In this document: one piece after another, positions 1 through 8,595 of the stretch | Layout: each line of letters opens with the position of its first letter | Numbering within the stretch: the stretch's first letter is position 1 | Source: Nocardia testacea NBRC 100365 | Lineage (GTDB): Bacteria; Actinomycetota; Actinomycetes; Mycobacteriales; Mycobacteriaceae | DNA length: 64,000 nt | Assembly: GCF_000308775.1 (NCBI RefSeq) | Contig: NZ_BAGJ01000270.1 | Location: 16,513-80,512, forward strand | Direction of reading: 5' to 3' | Notes under the pieces: generated by a model | The model's database searches: none | What the model was told of the DNA's origin: nothing | What the model saw: the letters and a program-made list of their open reading frames with translations, nothing else | Position numbers and translations under genes: made by a program

Positions 1-540
1 GGGACCGATTCGGTACTCGCGGTATACCAGTCCTTCGCGGCCTCCGACCGGAGTCTGGTGGTGGCGATCGGCAACGACGCGATGTGGCAGCGCTTCTGCG
101 CGGCGGTGGACCTGCCCGACCTCGCCGCGGACCCGGATCTCGCCGACAATGCCGGACGTCGTGCCCACCGGCCACGGATCACCCGTGTCGTCGCCGAGCG
201 GATCGCCACCCGGACCGCCGCGGAGTGGCTGCGGATCTTCGGCGAGATCGAGGTGCCCGCCGCCCCCGTGCAGTCGCTGTCGGAGGTGGTGCGCGACCCG
301 CAGGTCCGGGCGCGCGGTGCGCTGATGCCGGTCCCCGGGTCGGGCGGCGAGCTGGTGAGTGTGCACAGCCCGTTCCGGCTCGCCTCCCTGGCACCCCGCA
401 ACGAGCGGTTCCCGGATTTGGGGGAGCACACCCGCGAGATCCTGCTCGACCTCGGTTATGCCCGCGACGCCGTGGCCGTGCTGCTGGAGACCGGCGCGGT
501 CGGAGCGCCCCGTGCCGAACGGGCGGAGGCCGTGTCGTGA
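1..540 (+). CDS. CaiB/BaiF family III acyl-CoA transferase, C-terminal part (5' end outside window)
   Basis: The reading frame is open from base 1, so this is the C-terminal ~179 residues of a larger protein. The fragment starting GTDSVLAVYQ, followed by AIGNDAMWQRFCAAV, a helical linker and VPAAPVQSLSEVVRDPQVRARG, is typical of the distal part of family III CoA-transferases (usual length 380-400). These move CoA from a donor acyl-CoA to a free carboxylate; the catalytic Asp would lie upstream and cannot be seen. The stop overlaps the GTG of the next gene by 4 bases, so it belongs to the acyl-CoA operon that follows. A second family member is encoded at 8592-9722. Confidence 0.85.
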   Translation, partial: GTDSVLAVYQSFAASDRSLVVAIGNDAMWQRFCAAVDLPDLAADPDLADNAGRRAHRPRITRVVAERIATRTAAEWLRIFGEIEVPAAPVQSLSEVVRDPQVRARGALMPVPGSGGELVSVHSPFRLASLAPRNERFPDLGEHTREILLDLGYARDAVAVLLETGAVGAPRAERAEAVS

Positions 541-1328
541 CGGTGCTGCTGCGCGAAACATCCGGTCACGTCACGACACTGACCATCAACCGGCCCGAGG
601 CGTTCAACGCGCTCGACGCCGCGGTGATCGACGCGCTGGTCGCGGCGGCGACCGAGGTGGCCGCGGACCCGGGTATACGTGCGGTCGTGCTCACCGGTTC
701 GGGCGAGAAGGCGTTCAGTGCCGGTGCGGATCTGAAAGAGCTCGCGGATATGGGACCCGATCGGGCGCGGGAGATGATGACCGCGGGCCAGCGGGCGTTC
801 CGGACGCTGGAACAGCTGCCGATCCCGGTGATCGCCGCGGTCGACGGTCTGGCGCTGGGCGGCGGGTTCGAACTGGTGCTCGTCTCGACCTTCCCGGTGC
901 TGTCCACCCGGGCGGCACTCGGGCTGCCGGAGTCCGGGCTCGGGCTCATTCCCGGGTACGGGGGGACACAGCGTCTTCCCCGTGCCATCGGGGCGCGCGC
1001 CGCCGCGCATCTGATGCTCACCGGGACCCGGCTCGATGCCGGCCGCGCCTACGAACTCGGGCTGACCCCGGTTGCGCCGGTGCCGCCGGAGGAATTGCTG
1101 CCGACGGCCGTGGGAATCGCCGAGAAGATCGCGGCGCAGGGCCCCGTCGCTGTGCGTGCGATCCTGCACGCCCTGGACGTCGGCCGCGACGCCCCGCTCG
1201 AGACCGGCCTCGCGGTCGAAACGGGACTGGCGGCCCTGGCCGTGGCGGGAAATGAATCGACCGAGGGCATCGGTGCTTTTCTCGAGCGCCGGCCGGCCCG
1301 GTTCGCTGACCTGGAGGCCGGCTCATGA
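537..1328 (+). CDS. Enoyl-CoA hydratase/isomerase (crotonase family)
   Basis: A 263-residue crotonase. GTG at 537 is chosen because it overlaps the previous stop (GTGA) and gives the family's normal N-terminus (TVLLRETSGHVTTLTINRPEAFNAL); longer in-frame upstream sequence is a shadow of the transferase gene. Oxyanion-hole segments are visible as GSGEKAFSAGADLKEL (around residues 60-75) and DGLALGGGFELVL (around 105), with the second-shell glutamate in GLPESGLGLIPGYGGTQRLP. That glutamate pattern favours true hydratase activity, adding water to a 2-enoyl-CoA. In this operon it could act as the BadK-like hydratase on a cyclic enoyl-CoA or as the beta-oxidation hydratase; sequence alone does not decide. 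Confidence 0.9.
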   Translation: MTVLLRETSGHVTTLTINRPEAFNALDAAVIDALVAAATEVAADPGIRAVVLTGSGEKAFSAGADLKELADMGPDRAREMMTAGQRAFRTLEQLPIPVIAAVDGLALGGGFELVLVSTFPVLSTRAALGLPESGLGLIPGYGGTQRLPRAIGARAAAHLMLTGTRLDAGRAYELGLTPVAPVPPEELLPTAVGIAEKIAAQGPVAVRAILHALDVGRDAPLETGLAVETGLAALAVAGNESTEGIGAFLERRPARFADLEAGS

Positions 1329-2548
1329 GCACCGGGCTCCTCGAGATGGACACCGATCCCGAGGCGTACCTGGCACTGCACGAGCTGCTCGATGAACCGG
1401 CCGCCGACGCCGCGCTGACCGAGCGGGAACGCGAGGTCCGCGCGACGGCCCGCGAGGTGGTGGCGCACGAGGTCGCGCCGCGGGCGGCCGAACTGGACGC
1501 GACTCACACCTTCGCCCACGAGAGTGTGCAGGCGCTGGCCCGGGCCGGGCTCTGCGGGCTGGTCTTTCCCGAACGCCTCGGCGGTAGCGGCGACAGCAAT
1601 GTCGCCTATGCCGCGGCGATGGAGGAGATCACGGCCGGTTGCGCCGCGACCAGCCTGGTGTTCATGACCCAGACGCACGCGGCGTACCCGATTCTGATCG
1701 CAGGCGGCGACGAGCTCCAGCAGCGCTACATACCTGGCCTGCTGGATGGTTCCCGGTACGGCTCGCTCGGTATCACCGAGCCGGGCGCGGGCTCGGATGT
1801 CTCGGGTCTGACCACCACCGCCGTCCCCACCGCCGACGGCTGGACGGTGACCGGGCAGAAGACCTTCATCACCACCGGTGATCGCGCCGACGTGATCATC
1901 TGCTTCGCCACCGTCGACCGGACCCGCGGCCGCGACGGGATCACCGCCTTCGTGGTCGAAGGCGGCTGGGACGGCGTGGGTCGCGGGCAGCCCTTCCACA
2001 AGATGGGCATGCACGGTTCGAGTACCGCCGAACTCTTCTTCGACCGGGTCGCGGTGCCGCGCGCGAATCTGCTCGGCGACGAGGGGCGGGGCTGGTCGGT
2101 GGTGATGAATTCGGTGGTGAAATCCCGGATCAGCGCCGCCGCCCAGGGGGTGGGCCTGGCCCGCGCCGCGTACGCCCGGACTCTGGCCGCGCTGACCGCG
2201 TTGTACGGCCACCGGATCGCCGACGAGCACACCTTCGCGCTCGCCGATCTGCGCGGCCGGATCCTGCAGGGGCGCCTGCTGTTGCACGCCGTGGCGCGCC
2301 AGGTCGATACGAACCCGCAGGTGACACCCGGGCAGATCGGGGTCATGAAGCAGGTCTGCACCGACCTCGGCTTCCAGGCATCGGTGGAGGCGGCCCGGAT
2401 CCTCGGCCCCTACGGCGATCTCGCCGACCTCGGTGTCGAGCGCTGCCTGCGCGACGCGAAGGTCACCCAGATCTACGACGGCACCAATGAAATCCAGCGG
2501 CTGCTCATCGGCCGCGAGACCACCCGCGCGATGAAGGAGTTTCGATGA
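1325..2548 (+). CDS. Acyl-CoA dehydrogenase (catalytic type, Asp in the YEGT position)
   Basis: A 407-residue FAD acyl-CoA dehydrogenase, starting in an ATGA overlap with the hydratase. Family signatures appear in order: AMEEITAGCAATSLVFM, GSLGITEPGAGSDVSG (flavin/substrate loop), the WTVTGQKTFITTGDRAD strand region, HKMGMHGSSTAELFFD, and near the C-terminus IYDGTNEIQRLLIGRE. The last motif normally carries the catalytic base as YEGT; here it is Asp385. It introduces the alpha,beta double bond in an acyl-CoA, passing electrons to ETF. The context suggests an AliB-like enzyme working on a cyclic acyl-CoA, an inference. A second, divergent dehydrogenase at 5864 lacks this motif and could be a partner subunit. 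Confidence 0.93.
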   Translation: MSTGLLEMDTDPEAYLALHELLDEPAADAALTEREREVRATAREVVAHEVAPRAAELDATHTFAHESVQALARAGLCGLVFPERLGGSGDSNVAYAAAMEEITAGCAATSLVFMTQTHAAYPILIAGGDELQQRYIPGLLDGSRYGSLGITEPGAGSDVSGLTTTAVPTADGWTVTGQKTFITTGDRADVIICFATVDRTRGRDGITAFVVEGGWDGVGRGQPFHKMGMHGSSTAELFFDRVAVPRANLLGDEGRGWSVVMNSVVKSRISAAAQGVGLARAAYARTLAALTALYGHRIADEHTFALADLRGRILQGRLLLHAVARQVDTNPQVTPGQIGVMKQVCTDLGFQASVEAARILGPYGDLADLGVERCLRDAKVTQIYDGTNEIQRLLIGRETTRAMKEFR

Positions 2549-3297
2549 TTTCGCTGGACGGAAAGGTCGCGATCGTCACCGGCGCCGGCCGCGGTCTCGG
2601 CCGGTCCATGGCCTACGCCCTCGCGGAGGCGGGTGCCGCCGTCGCGGTCGCCTCCCGGACGGCCGCCGAGCTGGACACTTTCGTCGCCGGGGTCCGTGGC
2701 GCCGAGGGCCGGGCGCTGGCCTGCCCGACCGATATCACCGACGAGCAGTCGGTCCGGCGGATGGTGCAGGCCACCCTCGACACCTTCGGCCGGGTGGACA
2801 TTCTGGTGAACAACTCCGGGATCGTCGCCTCCACCCCGCTGGTGGACCAGCCCGCCGACGAATGGGACCGGGTGATCGCGACGAATCTGCGCGGCACCTA
2901 CCTGGCCACGCGCGCGGTCGGTCCGCACCTCATCGCCCAAGGCGGGGGCAAGGTCATCAATATCGCGTCCAACTTCGCCCTGCAGGGTGTCGCGAACCAT
3001 GCGGCGTATTCGGCGTCCAAGGCGGGCGTTATCGCTTTCACCCGTTCGATGGCCATCGAGTGGGCCCGGCACGGTATCCAGGTCAACGCCATCGCCCCGG
3101 GCTACTTCGCCACTCCGTTGAACGCCGAACTCCGCGACGACGCCGAGGCCATGGCCCGTGTCGTACGGGCCATTCCGGCGCGCCGGATGGGTGAACCCGA
3201 CGAGATCCGGCCCTGGCTGCTGCTGCTCGCCGGCAGCGACTCGAACTTCATGACCGGTGAGGTCATCGTCCTCGACGGCGGCCAGAGCATCCGCTGA
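2545..3297 (+). CDS. SDR family oxidoreductase (3-hydroxyacyl-CoA/BadH-like candidate)
   Basis: A classical short-chain dehydrogenase of 250 residues. TGAGRGLGRS is the Gly-rich cofactor loop (residues ~10-19), NNSG the structural motif, NIASNFALQG carries the catalytic Ser, YSASK the Tyr/Lys pair, and the C-terminus ends TGEVIVLDGGQSIR. VASRTAAEL after strand 2, with a basic residue rather than the acidic one, suggests NADP preference. It starts in an ATGA overlap with the dehydrogenase gene. In the alicyclic route it would oxidise a 2-hydroxycyclohexanecarboxyl-CoA-like intermediate (BadH role), but generic 3-oxoacyl reductase function is equally compatible with the fold. Confidence 0.92.
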   Translation: MISLDGKVAIVTGAGRGLGRSMAYALAEAGAAVAVASRTAAELDTFVAGVRGAEGRALACPTDITDEQSVRRMVQATLDTFGRVDILVNNSGIVASTPLVDQPADEWDRVIATNLRGTYLATRAVGPHLIAQGGGKVINIASNFALQGVANHAAYSASKAGVIAFTRSMAIEWARHGIQVNAIAPGYFATPLNAELRDDAEAMARVVRAIPARRMGEPDEIRPWLLLLAGSDSNFMTGEVIVLDGGQSIR

Positions 3298-3313
3298 GAT
3301 TCAGGAGAACCAA

Positions 3314-4192
3314 GTGAGCAACGAGAGCAGAACTGTCGCCGTGCTCGGCGCCGGCACGATGGGTTCGGGAATCGCGATCGTGATGGCCCGGGCGGGATAT
3401 CGGACCGTACTGTTCGACATCGAGGAAGCGAACCTACGGCGGGGGATCGATACCGTGCACGGCTTCTTCGACAAGAGCGTGCAGCTGGGCAAGCTGGACC
3501 CGGACGCGGGCCGGGCCGCCAAGGACGCGCTCACCGGGACCACCGATCTCACCGACCTCGCGCCCTGCGATGTGGTGGTCGAGGCCGTGTTCGAGGACCT
3601 GGCGGTGAAGAAGGATCTCTTCGGCCGGCTCGACGAGATCGTCGCCGATTCGACGCTCTTCCACACGAATACGTCGACCCTGTCGGTCACCGGGATCGCG
3701 TCGGGTTCGCGGCGTCCGGAGCGGGTGGTCGGCACCCACTATTGCAATCCGGCGCCGCTGATGAAGCTCGTCGAGGTGGCCGACGGCCGCCATACCGCCG
3801 ACTGGGCCCACAAGGCGACCGTCGAATTCCTGGGGTCGCTGGGTAAGACCGGTGTGGTCACCAAGGACCGTCCGGGATTCATCGTCAACCGGTTCCTGAT
3901 CCCGTGGGAGAACTCCTGCATCCGTGCCCTGGAAGCGGGCGTCGCCACCAAAGAAGTGATCGATGCCGCCGTACTCGGTTCGCTCGGGCACCCGATGGGA
4001 CCGTTCCGGCTGCTCGACATAGTCGGGATGGATATCCATCAGCAGGTCGCGACCCGTCTCTACGAGCAACTGCGCGACCCGAAGTTCTTCCCCCCACCGA
4101 TGGTCGAGCGCATGGTCGCCGCCGGGGATCTGGGACGCAAAACCGGCCGCGGTTTCTACACCTACGACGACACCCGGCTGTTCGGGTCCTGA
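3314..4192 (+). CDS. 3-hydroxyacyl-CoA dehydrogenase, first tandem copy
   Basis: A 292-residue NAD-dependent L-3-hydroxyacyl-CoA dehydrogenase. GTG at 3314 has AGGAG eight bases upstream and directly precedes SNESRTVAVLGAGTMGSGIA, the Rossmann GxGxxG loop. Catalytic context is THYCNPAPLMKLVEV, with His in HYCNP where most relatives have HFFNP; the C-terminal dimerisation half contains DRPGFIVNRFL and ends GRKTGRGFYTYDD. It oxidises 3-hydroxyacyl-CoA to 3-oxoacyl-CoA before thiolysis or ring cleavage. It is followed 9 bases later by a clear paralogue; the two may take different substrates or form a hetero-oligomer. Confidence 0.92.
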   Translation: MSNESRTVAVLGAGTMGSGIAIVMARAGYRTVLFDIEEANLRRGIDTVHGFFDKSVQLGKLDPDAGRAAKDALTGTTDLTDLAPCDVVVEAVFEDLAVKKDLFGRLDEIVADSTLFHTNTSTLSVTGIASGSRRPERVVGTHYCNPAPLMKLVEVADGRHTADWAHKATVEFLGSLGKTGVVTKDRPGFIVNRFLIPWENSCIRALEAGVATKEVIDAAVLGSLGHPMGPFRLLDIVGMDIHQQVATRLYEQLRDPKFFPPPMVERMVAAGDLGRKTGRGFYTYDDTRLFGS

Positions 4193-4201
4193 GGAGAGAA
4201 C

Positions 4202-5089
4202 ATGAGTGAGTCCACTCCCGGCTTCGCGACGATCGGTGTCCTCGGCCTCGGCACCATGGGCGCGGGCATCGCCCAGGTATTCGCCGCCTCGGGCCGCACG
4301 GTCGTCGCCGTCGACACCGATACCGCCCGTCTCGACGCGGGGCTGGCGACAGTGGCTGCCTTCCTCGACGGCGGGATCGCCCGAGGCAAGGTCACCGAGT
4401 CGGACAAGCGCGCGGTGCTGGGCCGGATCACCGGCACCACCTCGGTCGCGGACCTGCGCGGAGTCGATGCTGTGCTCGAATCCGTGACCGAGAACGCCGA
4501 AGTGAAAACAACACTGCTCACCGAGGTCGCGGCGGTGGTGGGGGAGCGGATCCCGCTGCTCACCAACACCTCCGCGCTGTCGGTCACCGATCTCGCGGCC
4601 GGGCTACCCGCACCGGGCCGCGTGGCGGGCCTGCACTTCTTCAATCCGGCGCCGATCATGCGCACGGTGGAGATCGTGCGGGCGCTGCAGAGCGCGGAGG
4701 AGCTGATCGATCGGCTGGTGGCACTCGTCGACACCCTCGACGACAAAGTCGCGGTGGTGGTCGACGACCGACCGGGTTTCCTGATCAACGCGCTGCTGCT
4801 GCCCTATCTCAATGATGTCGTGGCCGAGTACGACGAGGGCCTGGCCACTGCCGAGGACATCGACACCGCGCTGGAACTGGGTCTGGGCTACCAGACCGGA
4901 CCCCTGAAACTGCTCGACATGATCGGTCTCGACGTGCACCTGCACGCCACCGAGGCCGCCCACGCGGCCACCGGCGACCCTCGTTACGCACCGCCGCCGC
5001 TGCTGCGCCGGATGGTGGCCGCCGGACGGCTGGGCACCAAGACCGGCCACGGATTCCGTACCGCCCCGTCCCGTGAGGAGAACAGCTGA
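4202..5089 (+). CDS. 3-hydroxyacyl-CoA dehydrogenase, second tandem copy
   Basis: A 295-residue paralogue of the preceding gene, preceded by GGAGAGAAC immediately before the ATG. The NAD loop is GVLGLGTMGAGIAQ, the catalytic region GLHFFNPAPIMRTVEIV has the standard HFFNP, the linker reads DDRPGFLINALLL, and the C-terminus has GRLGTKTGHGF. The domain layout (N-terminal Rossmann ~185 residues, C-terminal helical domain ~100) is full length. Its HFFNP versus the neighbour's HYCNP points to divergence after duplication. It should catalyse the third step of beta-oxidation of the open-chain product or a cyclic 3-hydroxyacyl-CoA. Confidence 0.92.
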   Translation: MSESTPGFATIGVLGLGTMGAGIAQVFAASGRTVVAVDTDTARLDAGLATVAAFLDGGIARGKVTESDKRAVLGRITGTTSVADLRGVDAVLESVTENAEVKTTLLTEVAAVVGERIPLLTNTSALSVTDLAAGLPAPGRVAGLHFFNPAPIMRTVEIVRALQSAEELIDRLVALVDTLDDKVAVVVDDRPGFLINALLLPYLNDVVAEYDEGLATAEDIDTALELGLGYQTGPLKLLDMIGLDVHLHATEAAHAATGDPRYAPPPLLRRMVAAGRLGTKTGHGFRTAPSREENS

Positions 5090-5090
5090 G

Positions 5091-5867
5091 ATGAGCTACG
5101 ACGATATTCGCACCAGCATCGACGGGCCGGTTCTGACCATCACCATCGATCGCCCCGACGCCGGGAACAAGTTCCGGCACCAAACCTGCCTCGAGCTCTT
5201 CGACGCGCTCCAGAAGTTCCGGCTGGACCCGCAGTTGCGCGCGGCCGTACTGACCGGCGCCGGCGACAAGTTCTTCTGCATCGGCGGTGAACACGATCCG
5301 GTCACCTCGCTGGACCAGTCCCAGGTGCTGCCGATCATCGATGTGTACCAGGCGATCGACACCATCCCGAAGCCGATCGTGGCCGCGGTCAACGGTTTCG
5401 CGGTCGGCGGCGGCAATGTGCTGCACACCGTCTGCGATCTGAGCATCGCCGCCGAGACCGCGGTGTTCCGGCAGGTCGGCCCGATGGTCGGCAGCTTCGA
5501 CGCCGGGTACGGCAGCTGGTACCTGGAGGACACCATCGGCCGCAAACGCGCCAAGGAGATGTGGTACCTCAACCGCAAGTACACCGCCGCCCAGGCGCTG
5601 GACATGGGACTGGTCAACGAGGTGGTCCCGCCCGCCGAGCTGGCCGCCCGCGCCGCGGAGGTGGCCGCGGAGATCACCACCCGCAGCCCGCTGGCCCTGG
5701 CGGGTATGAAAGGGGCGTTCTCGGCCCGCCACAACGGTGTCTCGGGACAGGCCCGGATGGCGCACGATCAGCAGCTCTCGCTCTACCTACAGACGAAAGA
5801 GGCCCATGAGGTGAATGCTTCCTTCGGTGAGCGGCGCCGCCCCGACACCGAGAGTTTCTGGTCGTGA
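5091..5867 (+). CDS. MenB/BadI-type crotonase, probable ring-opening beta-ketoacyl-CoA hydrolase
   Basis: A 258-residue crotonase starting one base after the previous stop. Unlike the hydratase at 537 it carries NGFAVGGGNVLHTVCDLSIAAE and RQVGPMVGSFDAGYGSWYL, and ends RRRPDTESFWS. The VGSFDAGYG segment with its Asp and Tyr typifies the Claisen/retro-Claisen subgroup containing naphthoate synthase MenB and 2-ketocyclohexanecarboxyl-CoA hydrolase BadI. With no menaquinone genes nearby and a catabolic CoA operon all around, ring opening of a cyclic 2-keto-acyl-CoA is the better guess. Its presence is the main reason to read the operon as alicyclic-acid degradation; the substrate itself is not proved. 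Confidence 0.85.
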   Translation: MSYDDIRTSIDGPVLTITIDRPDAGNKFRHQTCLELFDALQKFRLDPQLRAAVLTGAGDKFFCIGGEHDPVTSLDQSQVLPIIDVYQAIDTIPKPIVAAVNGFAVGGGNVLHTVCDLSIAAETAVFRQVGPMVGSFDAGYGSWYLEDTIGRKRAKEMWYLNRKYTAAQALDMGLVNEVVPPAELAARAAEVAAEITTRSPLALAGMKGAFSARHNGVSGQARMAHDQQLSLYLQTKEAHEVNASFGERRRPDTESFWS

Positions 5868-6931
5868 CCCCGTCGGACACCTGGCGGGGACCCGCGCTCG
5901 ACAGGGATCAGCGCGATCTGCGGGATATGCTCGACGCTTTCGCGGCCGCGCACAACCCGGTGCTAGCCGACGAACCGGAACAGGTCGCCGGACTGGTCAC
6001 CGAACTCGCCGCGCTCGGCGTCTGGACACTGGGCACCGCCGAGGAGACCGGCGGTGGGGGCGCCGACAGGGCGACCACGGCGCTCGTCTTCGAACGACTC
6101 GGCCGTGCCTGGCCGGCGCTGGGCTGGGCCGCGGCACAGGCCCATACCGCCATTGACGTACTCGGCGCCGACCAGCGATTCGCCGACCTGGTCACCGGCC
6201 TGCATGCCGGTACGGCCGCTGTCGCGGTCGTCGACGCGACGGCGGCACAGGTACGGCTCACCCGACAAGGCGGCACCCTGAGTGGGACCGTGGCCCGGGT
6301 GGACGCCGCGGCCGAACGGCCGCATCTGCTGCTGCTCGGCGACGCGGGTCACGCGGTGCTGCTGCCGCCGGTCGCGCTCACCCCGGAGCCGCTGCGGCGC
6401 ACCGGTTTCGGCGGCGCGCTGACCCGCTCCCTGGAGGTCGACGCCCGCCCCGGCGAGTACCACGACCTCGACAGTGTGGACACCGCGGCGGCGCGGCGGC
6501 GGCTGCGTCTGGGCGCGGCCGCCGTGGCGGCGGGAATCGCTGGTGCGGCGGCCGACGCCGCGGCGGAATACGCCTCGGGTCGTGAGCAGTTCGGTGCGCC
6601 CCTGACCGCGCTGCCCACCGTGCGACAGGCCCTGCTGGGCCAGGCCGCGCGGGCGGCGGTGAGTACCGCGGCGGCCTTCGGCGCCGAGGACGAGGTCGCG
6701 GTGCTGGCCGCGCTACGCGAAGCCTGCGAGGGCGCGATCGAGGCCGCCGCCGGCGCACTGCAGGCACACGGTGGATACGGATACCTGACCGAATACGGCG
6801 CCGAACGGCGATTGCGTGACGCGATATCGCTACGCGCCGCGACGGATCCGGGTGGGGCGGCCACCGCCGTAGCCCGGGCGCTGGCCGGGCTCCCGCCCAT
6901 TGCCACGGCAATCAGGAAGGACGCGTCGTGA
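5864..6931 (+). CDS. Divergent acyl-CoA dehydrogenase, probably non-catalytic or partner subunit
   Basis: A 355-residue protein starting at a GTG overlapping the previous stop. The N-terminal helical domain (RDLRDMLDAFAAAHNPV), a shortened middle beta domain, and the C-terminal ASGREQFGAPLTALPTVRQALL and GALQAHGGYGYLTEYGAERRLRDA identify the acyl-CoA dehydrogenase fold. It lacks a YEGT/YDGT motif with its catalytic acid and lacks the TEPGAGSD loop. In actinobacterial steroid catabolism such short partners form heterotetramers with a catalytic subunit. The dehydrogenase at 1325 is the obvious candidate partner; independent catalysis is not excluded. Confidence 0.85.
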   Translation: MTPSDTWRGPALDRDQRDLRDMLDAFAAAHNPVLADEPEQVAGLVTELAALGVWTLGTAEETGGGGADRATTALVFERLGRAWPALGWAAAQAHTAIDVLGADQRFADLVTGLHAGTAAVAVVDATAAQVRLTRQGGTLSGTVARVDAAAERPHLLLLGDAGHAVLLPPVALTPEPLRRTGFGGALTRSLEVDARPGEYHDLDSVDTAAARRRLRLGAAAVAAGIAGAAADAAAEYASGREQFGAPLTALPTVRQALLGQAARAAVSTAAAFGAEDEVAVLAALREACEGAIEAAAGALQAHGGYGYLTEYGAERRLRDAISLRAATDPGGAATAVARALAGLPPIATAIRKDAS

Positions 6932-8595
6932 GTGCATCCACCAACAGATCGCTGACCGAGGTTCTCGACGGCCAGTACACCCCGGTCGACGACGCCACGG
7001 CCGCACAGTGGCGGGCGGCGGGCTGGTGGGAGAACCGCTCCATCCGTTCGCTGCTCACCGAGGCGGCCGAGCGGCACCCGGACCGGACGGCGCTGGTCGG
7101 ACGTCGCAGCGACGGCCGCCGCGAGACCCGGACCTACCGCGAGTTCGACCGCAACGCCCACCGTGCCGCCGCGGTGTTCGCCTCGCTCGGCGTGGGTGTC
7201 GGCGATGCCGTCGTGCTCATGCTGCCGAATTGGGTCGAGTACGCCGAAATGGTGTTCGGGATCAACGAGATCGGCGCGATCTACGCCGGTATCCCGGTCG
7301 CCTACGGCGAGAACCAGGCCGCCGCCATCCTGCGCCGCAGCAAGGCGAAAGTGCTCGTCATCCCGCGGCGCTGGCGCAGCAACGAACACCTCGAGCTGTC
7401 CCGCAGGCTGCGCGCCGAGATCCCCACCCTCGAGCATGTGCTCGTCCTCGACGACGACGGCACCGGCCTGCGCGACGGTGAATCGCTGTGGTCGGCTCAT
7501 GCCGAGGCGCCTGACCGGACGTTCGCCGACCCCGAGCCGGACCGGTTGTGCTACCTCGGGTTCACCTCGGGCACCACGGGTGAGCCGAAAGGGGCCATGC
7601 ACAGCCACGACACCCTGATCTACGCGGCCCGCCGGCAGGCCGAACACGTGGGTATCTCCCTGTGGGGCGATCCGATGGTCCAGTTGGTCGCCTCACCCGC
7701 CGGTCACCACACCGGCTTCGAGTGGGGCATCGTCATGACCGTGCTGCTGTGCGGCACCGCGGTACATGTGGACCGCTGGGACCCCGCCTGGGGCGCCGAG
7801 GTGGTCAGAGATGAGGGGATCACCTCCTTCTTCGGGGCGCCCACCTTCCTGCAGGACATGATGCGTACGGACCTCGCGGGCGACCCGGACTGCCCGCTGC
7901 GCTGCCTGATCGTCGCGGGATCGTCGGTACCGCGGAACCTGCCCGCCCAGGCGGGTGCCGCGCTCGGTGCCTACATCGCCCCGGCCTGGGGCCTGACCGA
8001 GTGCAGCATCATGAGTTCGTGCACGCCGCTCGAGCCCGACGCCATCCAGCGGACCGACGGGTCGATCTTCGCGGGCTCGGCGGTCAAGGTCGTCGATATC
8101 GACGGTAACGAGATGCCGCCGGGTACGGTCGGCGATCTGCTGATGCGCGGTCCCGGTGTGGTGTTCGGCTATTTCGACCGACCGGACGCGACCGAGGACG
8201 CCTACCTGCCGGGCCTGTGGTTCCGGACCGGTGATCGGGCGAGTGTGGACGAGCACGGCTGGCTGTCGCTGCACGGGCGCACCAAGGACATCATCATTCG
8301 CGGCGGCGAGAACATTCCGGTCACCGATGTGGAGTCGGCGATCTTCGACCATCCCGACATCCTGAACATCGCGGTGATCGGTGTCCCCGACGAACGACTC
8401 GGTGAGCGGGTCTGCGCAGTAGTGGTCGTCGAGGAAGGCGCGCCCGAGCTCACGGTGGAGACCCTCGCGCAATACCTTCTCGCGCAGGGCCTTTCCAAGC
8501 ATTACCTGCCGGAGCGCATCGTGCGGCTTCCCGAACTGCCGATGACGCCGAGCGGAAAGGTCCAGAAGTTCAAGCTACGGGAGATGCTCGCATGA
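6928..8595 (+). CDS. AMP-dependent acyl-CoA synthetase, AliA-like
   Basis: A 555-residue ANL-family ligase beginning at a GTG that overlaps the previous stop. The P-loop analogue is GFTSGTTGEPKGAMHSH (around residue 210), the aromatic/Thr acceptor segment is APAWGLTECSIMS, the hinge region reads WFRTGDRASVDEHGWLSLHGRTKD, and the C-terminal lysine is in MTPSGKVQKFKLREM. It adenylates a carboxylate and transfers it to CoA. The N-terminal AGWWENRSIRSLL resembles cyclohexanecarboxylate-CoA ligases, consistent with the BadI-like gene next door. It would be the activating step, with the two CaiB-type transferases as alternatives. Confidence 0.9.
   Translation: MSASTNRSLTEVLDGQYTPVDDATAAQWRAAGWWENRSIRSLLTEAAERHPDRTALVGRRSDGRRETRTYREFDRNAHRAAAVFASLGVGVGDAVVLMLPNWVEYAEMVFGINEIGAIYAGIPVAYGENQAAAILRRSKAKVLVIPRRWRSNEHLELSRRLRAEIPTLEHVLVLDDDGTGLRDGESLWSAHAEAPDRTFADPEPDRLCYLGFTSGTTGEPKGAMHSHDTLIYAARRQAEHVGISLWGDPMVQLVASPAGHHTGFEWGIVMTVLLCGTAVHVDRWDPAWGAEVVRDEGITSFFGAPTFLQDMMRTDLAGDPDCPLRCLIVAGSSVPRNLPAQAGAALGAYIAPAWGLTECSIMSSCTPLEPDAIQRTDGSIFAGSAVKVVDIDGNEMPPGTVGDLLMRGPGVVFGYFDRPDATEDAYLPGLWFRTGDRASVDEHGWLSLHGRTKDIIIRGGENIPVTDVESAIFDHPDILNIAVIGVPDERLGERVCAVVVVEEGAPELTVETLAQYLLAQGLSKHYLPERIVRLPELPMTPSGKVQKFKLREMLA

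Noticed and set aside
84..536. An N-terminal extension of the enoyl-CoA hydratase
   Set aside because: The extra residues are an Arg/Pro/Gly-rich frame within the CoA-transferase gene; GTG 537 overlaps its stop and starts the crotonase fold.
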